A DNA stretch of 64,000 nt from Bacteroidetes bacterium UKL13-3 (GTDB taxonomy: Bacteria; Bacteroidota; Bacteroidia; UKL13-3), in NCBI GenBank assembly GCA_001602415.1, contig CP012155.1, forward strand, positions 2,164,223 through 2,228,222, written 5' to 3'. How positions within the stretch are numbered: position 1 is the first letter of the stretch; each line of letters starts with the position of its first letter. The notes below the pieces were generated by a model. The model did no database searches. It was not told the DNA's origin and saw only the letters and a list, made by a program, of their open reading frames with translations. Shown here in pieces: positions 11,917 to 20,678 of the stretch. The position numbers were made by a program, and so were the translations under genes.

Positions 11917-12615
11917 TTAAATGCCTGGTACTGATTTAGCTTCAACCGAAACACCCGGGCTCATCGTTGTTGAAAGGCTGATACCCTTGAAGTACGTACC
12001 TTTTGCTGATGATGGTTTCAACTTAGCAATCGTTTGAATTAATTCTATTGCGTTTTCAGCAAGTTTTTCAGGGGCAAATGTTGATTTACCAATAGAAGTG
12101 TGGATTGCTCCTTCTTTATCTACTTTAAAATCAATTTTACCTGCTTTAACTTCTCTTACCGTTTTACCAATTTCGGTTGTAACGGTTCCAGATTTAGGGT
12201 TTGGCATTAAGTTACGAGGACCTAATACTTTACCTAGTTTACCCAATTTAGCCATTACGTTTGGTTGTGTAACGATGATATCGATATCAACCCAACCTTG
12301 CTCAATCTTTTGAATAAACTCATCTAAACCTACGTAATCAGCTCCTGCTGCTTTTGCTTCTTCTTCTTTATCCGGAGTTACCAAAGCAAGAACGCGAACG
12401 TCTTTACCGGTTCCGTGTGGTAGCGAAACTACGCCACGAACCATTTGGTTAGCTTTTTTAGGATCAACACCCAAACGAATATCAATATCTACAGATGAAT
12501 CAAACTTAGTGTATGAAATTTCTTTCATAAGTTTGGTGGCATCGTTCAAAGTATATTGCTTGTTTGAATCGATCTTAGCTAACGCTGCTTTTCTTTTTTT
12601 ACTAATCTTAGCCAT
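11917..12615 (-). CDS. rplA: 50S ribosomal protein uL1
   Basis: Protein of the L1 stalk, which helps move deacylated tRNA out of the E site. The start is placed at the ATG giving [16 protein letters not shown] (232 residues); a TTG two codons earlier is possible but adds nothing conserved. The L1 signature around [20 protein letters not shown] is present. Gaps to rplK (15 bases) and rplJ (12 bases) show one operon. Confidence 0.98.
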   Translation of the reverse strand: MAKISKKRKAALAKIDSNKQYTLNDATKLMKEISYTKFDSSVDIDIRLGVDPKKANQMVRGVVSLPHGTGKDVRVLALVTPDKEEEAKAAGADYVGLDEFIQKIEQGWVDIDIIVTQPNVMAKLGKLGKVLGPRNLMPNPKSGTVTTEIGKTVREVKAGKIDFKVDKEGAIHTSIGKSTFAPEKLAENAIELIQTIAKLKPSSAKGTYFKGISLSTTMSPGVSVEAKSVPGI

Positions 12616-12630
12616 GTTCAATTCTTATTA

Positions 12631-13077
12631 TTATTTTACTTCAAAAGGTGCATCACCCGTAACTGTGATACCCATACTTCTTGCTGATCCTGCAACCATT
12701 TTCATAGCTGATTCAACTTTCCAGCAGTTCATATCTTGCATTTTATCAGTAGCAATGGCCTTAACTTGATCCCAAGTTACTGAACCAACTTTTTTACGGT
12801 TAGATTCAGCCGAACCTTTAGCTGCTTTTGATGCTTCCAACAATTGCGATGCAACTGGTGGAGTTTTGATAACGAAGTCGAAAGACTTGTCGCTGTAAAC
12901 TGAAATTACAACCGGTAATACTTTACCTGCTTTGTCCTGAGTTCTTGCGTTAAACTGCTTACAGAACTCCATAATGTTAACACCCTTCGAACCGAGTGCA
13001 GGACCAATTGGAGGTGCAGGATTAGCTGCTCCACCTTTGATTTGTAATTTGATAAACCCTGATAACTCTTTAGCCAT
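12631..13077 (-). CDS. rplK: 50S ribosomal protein uL11
   Basis: Protein of the GTPase-associated centre at the base of the stalk. The ATG at 13077 gives [20 protein letters not shown], the normal start; an ATG three codons earlier is also in frame. The Pro-rich segment [18 protein letters not shown] and the RNA-binding C-terminal domain with [13 protein letters not shown] are intact. It follows nusG in the conserved order secE-nusG-rplK-rplA. Confidence 0.98.
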   Translation of the reverse strand: MAKELSGFIKLQIKGGAANPAPPIGPALGSKGVNIMEFCKQFNARTQDKAGKVLPVVISVYSDKSFDFVIKTPPVASQLLEASKAAKGSAESNRKKVGSVTWDQVKAIATDKMQDMNCWKVESAMKMVAGSARSMGITVTGDAPFEVK

Positions 13078-13132
13078 ATGCTTCAATATTTGGGTAAGTG
13101 TTACCTTACCCTTTGATTAATTATTATTTCTC

Positions 13133-13684
13133 TTAACTTTCTTTTTCTACCTGAACAAAATTCAATTCCAATGGTGTAACGCGACCAAATATTTTAACCA
13201 TCACCTTCAGTTTTTTTCTATCGTCCATGATTTCTTCAATCACACCAGAGAATCCACTGAAAGGACCATCATTAACTTTCACCATTTCACCAATTAAGAA
13301 TGGCTCAGCCATTGTTTCACCTTGCTCAGCAATATCATCAAACGTTCCAAGGATTCTATTAACCTCTGATTGACGCAAAGGCGTTGGTGTTTTACCACCC
13401 AAAAATCCTACAACTCCGTTTATGGTTTCGATAGTATGAGGTACTTCTCCAACTAACTCTGCCTGTATCATGATATAACCCGGAAAATAACTTTTCTCTT
13501 TCGAGCTTTTTTTACCGTTTTTAATCTGAAATACCTTTTCGGTAGGAATCAAAATCTGAGGTACGTGTACCAACAGACCCAAGCGATCAAGCTCCGACTC
13601 CATTTGTGCTTTCACCTTCTTTTCTTGTCCGGTGATAGCTCTCACTACATACCATTTATAATGTTCCTGCGTCATTGTATCCAT
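13133..13684 (-). CDS. nusG: Transcription elongation and antitermination factor NusG
   Basis: Binds the RNA polymerase clamp and couples it to the ribosome or Rho. The 183 residues hold the NGN domain (KWYVVRAITGQEKKVKAQME at the start) and a C-terminal KOW domain with VKVNDGPFSGFSGVIEEI. Length is usual for Bacteroidota. It lies 23 bases downstream of secE and upstream of rplK. Confidence 0.98.
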   Translation of the reverse strand: MDTMTQEHYKWYVVRAITGQEKKVKAQMESELDRLGLLVHVPQILIPTEKVFQIKNGKKSSKEKSYFPGYIMIQAELVGEVPHTIETINGVVGFLGGKTPTPLRQSEVNRILGTFDDIAEQGETMAEPFLIGEMVKVNDGPFSGFSGVIEEIMDDRKKLKVMVKIFGRVTPLELNFVQVEKES

Positions 13685-13707
13685 TTCGATGTAAAAGAAT
13701 ATTAACC

Positions 13708-13899
13708 TTAAAAAATTTGGTAAAAAAATCCAAGAGCACTGCTACTAACGATATCAATTATGTAAATAACAAATGATATTAACAGCGATGCTACCATAAC
13801 TACTATAGTGCTTTCCTGTAAATCCGACCATGTAGGCCAAGTTACTTTGTTCACCAATTCGTCAGTCGACAGTTGTAAGTATTCTTTTAATTTGTTCAT
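13708..13899 (-). CDS. secE: Preprotein translocase subunit SecE
   Basis: Small essential membrane subunit of the SecYEG channel. The gene starts at the ATG at 13899 giving MNKLKEYLQLSTDELVNKV (63 residues), with the conserved amphipathic motif KVTWPTWSDLQEST and one membrane helix after it. A longer in-frame reading to 14001 runs through the tRNA-Trp gene and must be rejected. The order tuf, tRNA-Trp, secE, nusG is typical for the phylum. Confidence 0.97.
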   Translation of the reverse strand: MNKLKEYLQLSTDELVNKVTWPTWSDLQESTIVVMVASLLISFVIYIIDIVSSSALGFFYQIF

Positions 13900-13916
13900 G
13901 TTTATCTTAACATTTG

Positions 13917-13987
13917 CACGGGCGCCTGGACTCGAACCAAGATCAGCGGTTTTGGAGACCGATATGCTACCATTGCACCACGCCCGT
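13917..13987 (-). tRNA. tRNA-Trp (anticodon CCA)
   Basis: A 71-base cloverleaf between tuf and secE. The acceptor stem is ACGGGCG with CGCCCGT, the anticodon loop reads CTCCAAA, and the T-arm carries GGTTCGAGTCC. The terminal CCA is not encoded. Confidence 0.96.
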
Positions 13988-14050
13988 GTATTAGATACCA
14001 AATGTTGGCCAGTTACCCAACCAACATTCAGTATCTATGATTAAACTAAA

Positions 14051-15238
14051 TTAGTCTAAAATTTCAGTTACCTGTCCAGCACCGATTGTACGGCCACCTT
14101 CACGGATAGCGAAACGTAAGTTCTTTTCCATCGCAATTGGAGCGATTAATTGAACTGTAATCGTAACGTTATCACCCGGCATAATCATTTCCACACCTTC
14201 TGCCAAGTGCATTTCACCTGTAACATCTGTTGTACGGAAATAGAACTGAGGACGGTATTTGTTAAAGAATGGAGTATGACGTCCACCTTCGTCTTTTGAC
14301 AATACGTAGATTTCTGCTTTAAATTTAGTGTGCGGAGTTACTGAACCCGGTTTGCAAATAACCATACCTCTACGGATAGCTTCTTTATCAACACCACGTA
14401 ACAATAAACCAACGTTATCACCAGCTTCACCTCTGTCAAGAATCTTACGGAACATCTCAACACCAGTTACTACTGAAGTGATTTTCTCAGCACCAAGACC
14501 AATGATTTCAACTGGATCATTTGAGTTGATGATACCACGCTCGATACGACCTGTAGCTACTGTACCACGACCAGTGATCGAGAATACATCTTCTACCGGC
14601 ATCAAGAAAGGCAATTCAGTTGCACGAGGAGGAACTGGGATATAAGTATCAACTGCTTCCATCAATTCCATGATTTTAGCAACCCATTTAGCATCTCCAT
14701 TCAAACCACCCAAAGCAGAACCACGGATAATTGGAATTTCGTCACCAGGGAATTCATATTTGTTTAACAAATCACGGATTTCCATTTCAACGATTTCTAA
14801 CAATTCTTCGTCATCAACCATATCCACTTTGTTCATGAATACAACAACACGAGGAACACCTACTTGGCGAGCCAAAAGGATATGCTCACGAGTTTGTGGC
14901 ATTGGTCCATCAGTAGAAGCTACTACAAGGATAGCACCGTCCATTTGTGCAGCACCTGTAACCATGTTTTTTACGTAATCCGCGTGACCTGGACAGTCAA
15001 CGTGAGCGTAGTGACGGTTAGCAGTTGAATACTCAACGTGAGCTGTGTTAATTGTGATACCACGCTCTTTTTCTTCAGGAGCCGAATCGATTGAATCGAA
15101 AGAACGTGCTTCTGACAAACCTGCGTCTGATAATACTTTTGTGATTGCAGCAGTCAAGGTAGTTTTACCGTGATCTACGTGACCGATAGTACCAATGTTT
15201 ACGTGTGGTTTACTGCGGTCAAATTTCTCTTTAGCCAT
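14051..15238 (-). CDS. tuf: Elongation factor Tu
   Basis: GTPase that brings aminoacyl-tRNA to the ribosome. The 395 residues show the G1 loop [10 protein letters not shown] near residue 19, DCPGHADYV near 80, NKVDMVD near 135, and domains II and III of normal length. It lies downstream of four tRNA genes and upstream of tRNA-Trp on the same strand, so tRNAs and their carrier may share a transcript. The roughly 640-base gap between tRNA-Thr and tuf is unusually long and is filled largely by a tandem array of tRNA-derived repeats, which would form part of the tuf leader if transcribed. Confidence 0.99.
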   Translation of the reverse strand: MAKEKFDRSKPHVNIGTIGHVDHGKTTLTAAITKVLSDAGLSEARSFDSIDSAPEEKERGITINTAHVEYSTANRHYAHVDCPGHADYVKNMVTGAAQMDGAILVVASTDGPMPQTREHILLARQVGVPRVVVFMNKVDMVDDEELLEIVEMEIRDLLNKYEFPGDEIPIIRGSALGGLNGDAKWVAKIMELMEAVDTYIPVPPRATELPFLMPVEDVFSITGRGTVATGRIERGIINSNDPVEIIGLGAEKITSVVTGVEMFRKILDRGEAGDNVGLLLRGVDKEAIRRGMVICKPGSVTPHTKFKAEIYVLSKDEGGRHTPFFNKYRPQFYFRTTDVTGEMHLAEGVEMIMPGDNVTITVQLIAPIAMEKNLRFAIREGGRTIGAGQVTEILD

Positions 15239-15294
15239 AGTTTTAAAAGTTAAATTTATTATTAATTATTTGGTTTCTTCGTTATGCTATTCTC

Positions 15295-15311
15295 TCCCGA
15301 TAACTATCGGA
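15295..15311. repeat. Degenerate copy of the tRNA-array palindrome
   Basis: TCCCGATAACTATCGGA differs from the array palindrome TCCCGATAGCTATCGGGA by one substitution in the centre and one missing G. It stands alone about 55 bases upstream of tuf and shows that the palindrome also exists outside the tRNA-derived copies. Confidence 0.6.
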
Positions 15312-15424
15312 ACGAAACAGCCTCATTCTCCCCCTCGTTAAGCACATGTAGTCCACCCTTCGGCAGACTCCCCTTCACAATTTCTTATTCCATAATTCCA
15401 ACTTCACAATTTCGTTCTGCTCAT

Positions 15425-15879
15425 TTGAGCTGTTGAGCTGTCCCGATAGCTATCGGGAGAACTGCCGACCTCTTCCTTTCCTACTTCACTTGAGCTGTTG
15501 AGCAGTCCCGATAGCTATCGGGAGAACTGCCGACCTCTTCCTTTCCTACTTCACTTGAGCTGTTGAGCAGTCCCGATAGCTATCGGGAGAACTGCCGACC
15601 TCTTCCTTTCCTACTTCACTTGAGCTGTTGAGCAGTCCCGATAGCTATCGGGAGAACTGCCGACCTCTTCCTTTCCTACTTCACTTGAGCTGTTGAGCTG
15701 TCCCGATAGCTATCGGGAGAACTGCCGACCTCTTCCTTTCCTACTTCACTTGAGCTGTTGAGCTGTCCCGATAGCTATCGGGAGAACTGCCGACCTCTTC
15801 CTTTCCTACTTCACTTGAGCTGTTGAGCTGTCCCGATAGCTATCGGGAGAACTGCCGACCTCTTCCTTTCCTACTTCAC
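15425..15879 (-). repeat. Seven tandem 65-bp units of tRNA-Thr 3' half with a palindrome in the T-loop
   Basis: Units begin at 15425, 15490, 15555, 15620, 15685, 15750 and 15815, an exact 65-bp period, and the eighth position (15880) leads into the intact tRNA-Thr(GGU). Each unit, on the minus strand, matches that tRNA from the 3' side of its anticodon loop through the variable region, T-stem and acceptor 3' strand to a few bases beyond. The difference is at the T-loop: five bases (CAATC) are replaced by CTCCCGATAGCTATCGGGA, whose last 18 bases are a perfect palindrome. A non-tRNA linker of about 13 bases joins units. The T-stem 3' strand reads CTGCT in units 2-4 but CAGCT in units 1 and 5-7, where pairing is lost. 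The array lies between a tRNA and tuf on their coding strand. Confidence 0.93.
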
Positions 15880-15882
15880 TTG

Positions 15883-15954
<72 letters not shown>

Positions 15955-15957
15955 TAA

Positions 15958-15989
15958 AGAAGTTGAACACTTTTAAGTATTCAACTTCT
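15958..15989. other. Hairpin in the tRNA-Gly to tRNA-Thr spacer
   Basis: AGAAGTTGAA (15958-15967) and TTCAACTTCT (15980-15989) form a perfect 10-bp stem between the two tRNA genes. There is no T-run after it on the minus strand, so processing of the tRNA precursor is more likely than termination. Confidence 0.5.
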
Positions 15990-15998
15990 GCTCTTTAG

Positions 15999-16071
15999 AG
16001 CGAGAGACGAGGCTCGAACCCGCGACCTACAGCTTGGAAGGCTGTCGCTCTACCAACTGAGCTACTCTCGC
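15999..16071 (-). tRNA. tRNA-Gly (anticodon UCC)
   Basis: A 73-base cloverleaf with acceptor GCGAGAG/CTCTCGC, D-arm GCTCAGTTGGTAGAGC, anticodon loop CTTCCAA and T-arm GCGGGTTCGAGCCTCGT. CCA is not encoded. Confidence 0.96.
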
Positions 16072-16119
16072 AATAATAATTTGATGATGATTATGATTGC
16101 TCTAATACCGAAAAAGGCT

Positions 16120-16203
16120 TGGTGGGGAGAGAAGGATTCGAACCTTCGAAGCTCTCGCAACGGATTTACAGTCCGTCCCATTTGGCCGCTCTGGAATCTC
16201 CCC
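16120..16203 (-). tRNA. tRNA-Tyr (anticodon GUA)
   Basis: A class II tRNA with long variable arm: acceptor GGGGAGA/TCTCCCC, anticodon loop with GTA, T-arm GAAGGTTCGAATCCTTC. The terminal ACCA is encoded at 16120-16123, unlike the other tRNAs of the cluster. Confidence 0.96.
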
Positions 16204-16261
16204 AGAAACTTTTTGGTATAGTATATTTTAGATACTTCCAATCACAAACACCAAAAAATTG

Positions 16262-16334
16262 AGCCACTTGCCGGAATCGAACCAGCGACCTACTGATTAC
16301 AAATCAGTTGCTCTACCAGCTGAGCTAAAGTGGC
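16262..16334 (-). tRNA. tRNA-Thr (anticodon UGU)
   Basis: A 73-base cloverleaf: acceptor GCCACTT/AAGTGGC, D-arm GCTCAGCTGGTAGAGC, anticodon loop TTTGTAA, T-arm GCTGGTTCGATTCCGGC. CCA is not encoded. It is the first full tRNA of the cluster; a broken copy of its 5' part lies just upstream. Confidence 0.96.
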
Positions 16335-16366
16335 CTTTGTTTCTAGGTTCACCTTAGAGTGTGGAG

Positions 16367-16410
16367 CAGTGCTCTACCTCCCGATAGCTATCGGGAGAGC
16401 TAAAGTGGCC
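16367..16410 (-). pseudogene. 5' fragment of tRNA-Thr (UGU) with the palindrome in its D-loop
   Basis: On the minus strand the fragment reads GGCCACTTTAGCTC, then the 18-base palindrome TCCCGATAGCTATCGGGA, then GGTAGAGCACTG. Apart from the palindrome it matches the acceptor 5' strand, D-stem and following bases of the intact tRNA-Thr(UGU) about 75 bases away. The palindrome takes the place of the D-loop bases AGCT, which are also its own centre. The 3' half of the tRNA is missing. Confidence 0.9.
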
Positions 16411-16440
16411 TAAATCAAGTCATTACTGACTTATTTGGTA

Positions 16441-16679
16441 ATTTATCTGTTAAAAAAAGAACTTAAATCTCACCTTTCAACTTCACGCCTTCCGTAAAAA
16501 AGGACTGCAAATGTAGTTGTTTAGTTGAGTATTTCAAGTTGGAAGCAAAAAAAGTTTTGGAAAACTTTTCATTTCATTTTGGAAGCGTAACAGGGCCGCA
16601 ATATGTGGGCTTGAAATGAAACGGCAAAATTTATTTTGAGAATGCATGATTTTCAGGCACAAAAATTACGGATTAGACA
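16441..16679. other. Intergenic between hpf and the tRNA cluster
   Basis: About 240 bases without a recognisable gene. It should hold the promoter of the minus-strand tRNA-tuf transcript, but I see no -7 box clear enough to name. Confidence 0.4.
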
Positions 16680-16712
16680 AAAAGAAAGCCCAAACCTTGT
16701 GAGTTTGGGCCT
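16680..16712 (-). terminator. Rho-independent terminator after hpf
   Basis: GCCCAAA (16688-16694) pairs with TTTGGGC (16704-16710); on the minus strand the stem is followed by TTTCTTTTT. It lies about 25 bases after the hpf stop. Confidence 0.8.
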
Positions 16713-16736
16713 CCGTATGATAGGCAACAAGATCAT

Positions 16737-17042
16737 TTAAGATGATTTTGCTTGCAATTTCTCTTTATGCTTTTTTACTTGTGCTACTACTTTATCCAAC
16801 ACCAAATCGGTAGCTGCTTCAAATGTTGATGAATGTTCTTTGGCAAAAACATCAATACCGTTCATGTTCAGTTTTACCTCAACAGCTTTGTTTTCTTTTT
16901 CGGCATCTTTCTCAATGCGCAGGTATACATCTGCACTTTTTATTCCTGTATGAAACGTGTTTACCTTCTCCAATTTTTCGGAAATAAAGGCTAGCAGCTT
17001 TTTGTCTGCATCAAAATGAATGGATTGAATGTCTACTTTCAT
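16737..17042 (-). CDS. hpf: Ribosome hibernation-promoting factor, short form
   Basis: Small protein of the HPF/RaiA (S30AE) family that binds the decoding centre of idle ribosomes in stationary phase. The 101 residues begin MKVDIQSIHFDADKKLLAFI and show the beta-alpha-beta-beta-beta-alpha pattern, with the basic last helix DLVLDKVVAQVKKHKEKL. It is the short form, lacking the dimerisation domain of long HPF. It lies 78 bases downstream of the xerC-type gene, an arrangement common in Bacteroidota. Confidence 0.93.
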   Translation of the reverse strand: MKVDIQSIHFDADKKLLAFISEKLEKVNTFHTGIKSADVYLRIEKDAEKENKAVEVKLNMNGIDVFAKEHSSTFEAATDLVLDKVVAQVKKHKEKLQAKSS

Positions 17043-17120
17043 AATTTAATCATTTAAGTGAAAAGTGTGATTACCTGCCGGAGTCCTACACTTTTCCGTT
17101 TGCTTGGGTAAAGGCAGGAT

Positions 17121-18032
17121 TTAAGCTCGTGGATGTTTATTTTTATAAATATTCTTTAATCGCTCAATACTGTTGTGGGTATACACCTGCGTTGCAGCAA
17201 GGTTTGCATGTCCCAATAACTCTTTAATGGCATTTAAATCCGCTCCTTTGTTAAGCAGATGGGTGGCAAAGGTGTGACGCAACACATGCGGACTGCGTTT
17301 TTCAATGGACGTAACCTTGGTTAGATAGGTTTTTACCGTATCATACACCAATCGCGGGTACAGTTGATGTCCTTTTTCGGTGAGCAGCAAATATTCTGTA
17401 CTCATTCCTTCTTTGGACTTACATTCGATGAAAGAGGTAATCTCTGCAGCCAACTCACGTGTAATGGGAATAATGCGTTCCTTATTGCGTTTTCCCAGCA
17501 CCTTAATGGTTTGCTTGTAAAAATCAATATCTTGCTGCTTTAAACCGATTAACTCCGATAAACGAATACCGGTGGAGTAGAATAACATAATCATTAACCG
17601 ATTGCGCTGCCCCTTGTAATCCTCACCAAAAGTTACAACCTCCCCATCGAGTCCTTTTTTGCCATCCAACAATTGCTGCATCGGTTTTTCTTCCACAAAA
17701 ACAGGTAAGCGTTTTTCGATTTTGGGTGGTTGTACTTTAGAAAGCGGATTGTTCTCAACAATTCCTTCTTTGAGTAAATACTTGTAAAAGGTTTTAAGTG
17801 TAGAAAGCTTGCGCGCAACCGAACGTGCAGTAGTTTTCTCGTTCATGAGCTCTACCAACCAACTGCGGATCATTTGATGATTGATCAGTTTCACTTCCTC
17901 TACTTCAAACTGTTGTTTAACGTAGGCTGAGAGTTGCAATAAATCCTTGTGGTAAGCGGTAATGGTATGAGGCGAGAAATGTTTCTCGTACGATAGGTAA
18001 TCTCTAAAATCGGTTATGTGTTTATCCAACAT
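17121..18032 (-). CDS. Tyrosine recombinase of the XerC/XerD type
   Basis: Site-specific recombinase; family members resolve chromosome dimers at dif sites. The N-terminal SAM-like domain (FRDYLSYEKHFSPHTITAYHKD) is followed by the catalytic domain with Arg in STGIRLSELIGL, the HxxR box in HVLRHTFATHLL, His in LGHANLAATQ and the nucleophile Tyr in VYTH. I place the start at the ATG at 18032 (303 residues); a TTG four codons upstream is less likely. Its place between rpsU and hpf is the usual chromosomal one, so I take it as a housekeeping Xer protein rather than a phage integrase; whether XerC or XerD cannot be decided here. Confidence 0.92.
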   Translation of the reverse strand: MLDKHITDFRDYLSYEKHFSPHTITAYHKDLLQLSAYVKQQFEVEEVKLINHQMIRSWLVELMNEKTTARSVARKLSTLKTFYKYLLKEGIVENNPLSKVQPPKIEKRLPVFVEEKPMQQLLDGKKGLDGEVVTFGEDYKGQRNRLMIMLFYSTGIRLSELIGLKQQDIDFYKQTIKVLGKRNKERIIPITRELAAEITSFIECKSKEGMSTEYLLLTEKGHQLYPRLVYDTVKTYLTKVTSIEKRSPHVLRHTFATHLLNKGADLNAIKELLGHANLAATQVYTHNSIERLKNIYKNKHPRA

Positions 18033-18044
18033 ACCTTCCTCCAA

Positions 18045-18338
18045 TTGCTCCTACCAAATATAAGAATTGTTCGGATAATAAAAAGTGATTTTTTGAGAGG
18101 AAAGCTACGAGTTATTTATTACGGGTTGCGAGTTGTGGTTAGCGGATTCAATGTCTTGCAGGATTGGCTGCTAGCCGCTGTTCCTGGTTCTGATCATTTC
18201 AATTGGGAGTGTACCACCCCTATTTACTCTATCAACCACTCAACTGAATCAACGATTATTTGCCTACTTCTCCGGTTGCGGGTTAGTTATTGTGGGTTTC
18301 AATTTGAAGGTTAATCAAGAATGGAAAAACTACATCCA
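18045..18338. other. Intergenic at the edge of the accessory island
   Basis: About 290 bases with no open frame of recognisable family. Short GAGTTA/GCGGGTT-like words recur loosely, but I cannot define a repeat unit. Confidence 0.4.
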
Positions 18339-18632
18339 CTATACTTTTTTCTTGCGGGGGTGCTGTCGTGTGTCCCAAAACGTAATCAATTCAATACGGT
18401 GGTTTACTATTCGGTATATGAGTAAATTGTGTTTGGTGATAAGTGTTTCGTTGTAGTTCCTCTTTACCGATTGGCGAAACACCACATTACCTTTTGCCAA
18501 AAGATTTAAGGTGTTCGAAACTTGACTTGTGAACATTAGGATTTCCCCTTCGGTCCAGTTATCTTCAAGATATTCGATTACATTGTTGTAAGTAGTAATT
18601 GCTTCCTGCGTCCAATATATCTCTAATGCCAT
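18339..18632 (-). CDS. RelE/ParE-type toxin
   Basis: A 97-residue protein of the RelE/ParE superfamily. The start IYWTQEAITTYNNVIEYLEDNW is the typical first strand and helices, and the end has LLIYRIVNHRIELITFWDTRQHPRK, matching the last strands and the basic 'R(Q/N)xP' tail of the family. RelE members cleave mRNA and ParE members poison gyrase; the sequence does not tell which. Its start overlaps the upstream antitoxin gene by 10 bases, so the two are translationally coupled. Confidence 0.85.
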   Translation of the reverse strand: MALEIYWTQEAITTYNNVIEYLEDNWTEGEILMFTSQVSNTLNLLAKGNVVFRQSVKRNYNETLITKHNLLIYRIVNHRIELITFWDTRQHPRKKKV

Positions 18633-18850
18633 CTTTTCAGTTTTTTGACTGCTTCAGCGTGCGAGAGCATTTGCCCGTTCTCGGCTTGCTGAATACCTCT
18701 ATCGATAGAAGCTTTCATCTCAACAGGTAATTCATCCCAAATATCTACTTGTTCATTGGAGATGAACTCTTTTATTTTAACTAAAAGCTCCTCACTCTCT
18801 ATCGTAAAGATTTGTTGTGCAAGTTTGATTTTTTCCAATTCAATATTCAT
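18623..18850 (-). CDS. Antitoxin of the RelE/ParE-type pair
   Basis: A 75-residue acidic and helical protein beginning MNIELEKIKLAQQIFTIESE. The C-terminal part with LPVEMKASIDRGIQQAENGQ followed by LSHAEAVKKLKRW is typical of small Bacteroidota antitoxins that wrap around a RelE/ParE toxin. The ATG at 18850 is chosen because an earlier TTG lies inside the -7 box. Binding to its own promoter is likely by family, but no operator is evident. Confidence 0.8.
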   Translation of the reverse strand: MNIELEKIKLAQQIFTIESEELLVKIKEFISNEQVDIWDELPVEMKASIDRGIQQAENGQMLSHAEAVKKLKRWH

Positions 18851-18870
18851 AGTAATAAGGATTGATCCTT

Positions 18871-18879
18871 TCAAATATA
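18871..18879 (-). promoter_or_regulatory. -7 promoter box of the toxin-antitoxin pair
   Basis: Minus-strand TATATTTGA matches TAnnTTTG and lies 20 bases before the antitoxin ATG. Confidence 0.5.
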
Positions 18880-18918
18880 CAAAATTCGCCTTAGTTAATT
18901 ACTTTCTTGCGTTGGTGC

Positions 18919-20675
18919 TTATTTCACAAACTTAAGTGTGTAGGACACGTTGTTGTAAGAAATACTCAAAAGATAGAGACCTTGTGGAATATCTGAGGTG
19001 TTTAAAACTTGAGGTATATTTGATGTAAACAGCCGCGTTTCGGTGCTGAGTATTTCACCTAAGCAATTTTGAATACTAAGCGTTACCGCACCGCTTAAGT
19101 CTTCGCCACCGTTTACCATTAACTCAGTTGTTGCAGGTATAGGATATAGAGTGAACGGATTACTGCGGAACTCCTCAAAACCACCAATAGGACTTACCGT
19201 AATATGGTTTGTTTTCAATAGTGAATCTTCACCAAAAGGATTTTGAACCCACAGTTTTACCGCATAGGTTCCCGCTGCAGTAAATTTTACCTGCACACTA
19301 TCCAATGAGGTTTCGGTGGTGCTATTTTGATAGGTTACCGTATTGGGTGTAAAACTCCACCTTGCTTGTTTGGGGTAACCGCTGCTGGTGTTGGTAAAGG
19401 TGAATGTTTTGGTGGTTATGCCTGTTGTATCTTTTGCTGTGAAGCGAGATTTGGGTTGGACTGGGTGGATAGCCCCATCCATTGAAACTATGTAAAAAAT
19501 ACCTTTATCGGTCCCTCCAAAATCGTTATTGGGAACACCCAAAATTAAATCATATTTATAATCCCCATTTAAATCAAAGCCAGCATCTACTACTTGAGCC
19601 TTGTCTCCATCACCTAAATCTGAAATAAAGGATGAGTAATCAATAGGCGTGCTATTTTTTACTTTTCCCGTAGTGTCCATAAATAATAATCTCGAACTCC
19701 CACAGGCTCTGCCATTAATGGTATCACGCAAAAATGACATGAATAAATCGTTAGTTCCATCTCCATTTATATCCCCGGCATTTCGTGGGCGAACATTGCC
19801 GATAAATGGATTAAACACAAAATCGAAATTACCTGAGTATTGTGTTAATTTCTGGTGTTTTTTTACCGTTCCATTCCTATTTAGAAAGAGAACCCAATGG
19901 TCATCACTACTATTTGCAGTTCCAGATCCAGCAATAATATCATTTATTGAGTCTTTATTGAGATCTCCGACTACCGTAATTGAATTTCCTAAATAACCAT
20001 TAAATATTCCTGTAAAGTTCCCTTGTAATGAACTTATTTTTTGATATCCCTTCATTTACCCGTTGGCAGTTAAAAACACTATGTATATCGCGCCTTTTTG
20101 ACTACCTCCATCATTGTCAGCATTTGCCCCAATTGCTAAGTCATAAACCCCATCTTTATCAATATCACCAACTGAGGATAGGCTGTAACCAAATGATGAA
20201 TTACCATTAGGATTGACATCAGAAGCCTGTATCTCACTAACTTTTATATAATACCATCGCTATTTATTGAAACGATGTAAACAACTCCTATTACTGCGTT
20301 AGAAATAGCTACATCAACCCCTCCATCTTTTCCCAAATCTCCTAAGCAGGATACTGCGTTATAAGCATCTGGAAATCCATTTACACCTGGTTTGTAATTA
20401 ATTGATTTAAAAATATTCTGTTTGTTAAAAAAAAAGAGATTCATTGAACCTGGATAAGTTCCTCCAAATTGAATCGCTGTAGAAAACAAGTCGACATAAC
20501 CATCTTTGTTTAAATCGCCCAATGAAATAACAGATGAACCAACGTTGATGATATTTTGCCCAAAAATTGACGTTGCATTAGTAAATCGTTTGGACATCAG
20601 CACTTTTCCACTCTGCGCCAAACAAATGTTTGAAATAGTTAGGATTTTTTGAAATAAAATGATTGTATATTTCAT
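18919..20675 (-). pseudogene. Broken FG-GAP repeat protein with PKD and T9SS sorting domains
   Basis: Three reading-frame pieces join into one protein. The 5' piece (20244-20675) has a signal peptide (ending near ICLAQS) and FG-GAP repeats (VISLGDLNKDGYVDLFS, CLGDLGKDGGVDVAIS). A one-base frameshift in the run TATATAAAA near 20245 leads to a second piece with SSVGDIDKDGVYDLAIGAN. This ends in TAA just before 20055, after which the same frame continues as MKGYQKISSLQGNFTG. The last piece has more FG-GAP repeats, a PKD-like domain and a C-terminal T9SS type A sorting domain (NPFTLYPIPATTELMVNGG, ending YTLKFVK). An intact version would be a surface or secreted adhesin-like protein. The two lesions make it a pseudogene unless they are sequencing errors. 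Confidence 0.85.
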
Positions 20676-20678
20676 AAT

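Noticed and set aside
13900-14001. Longer N-terminus for secE
   Set aside because: The added residues are a translation of the tRNA-Trp gene; SecE homologues start at MNKLKEY.
17121-18032. Phage or island integrase
   Set aside because: Its position next to hpf and the tRNA-tuf block is the common chromosomal one in Bacteroidota, and no attachment-site duplication is evident; a housekeeping Xer role is more likely.
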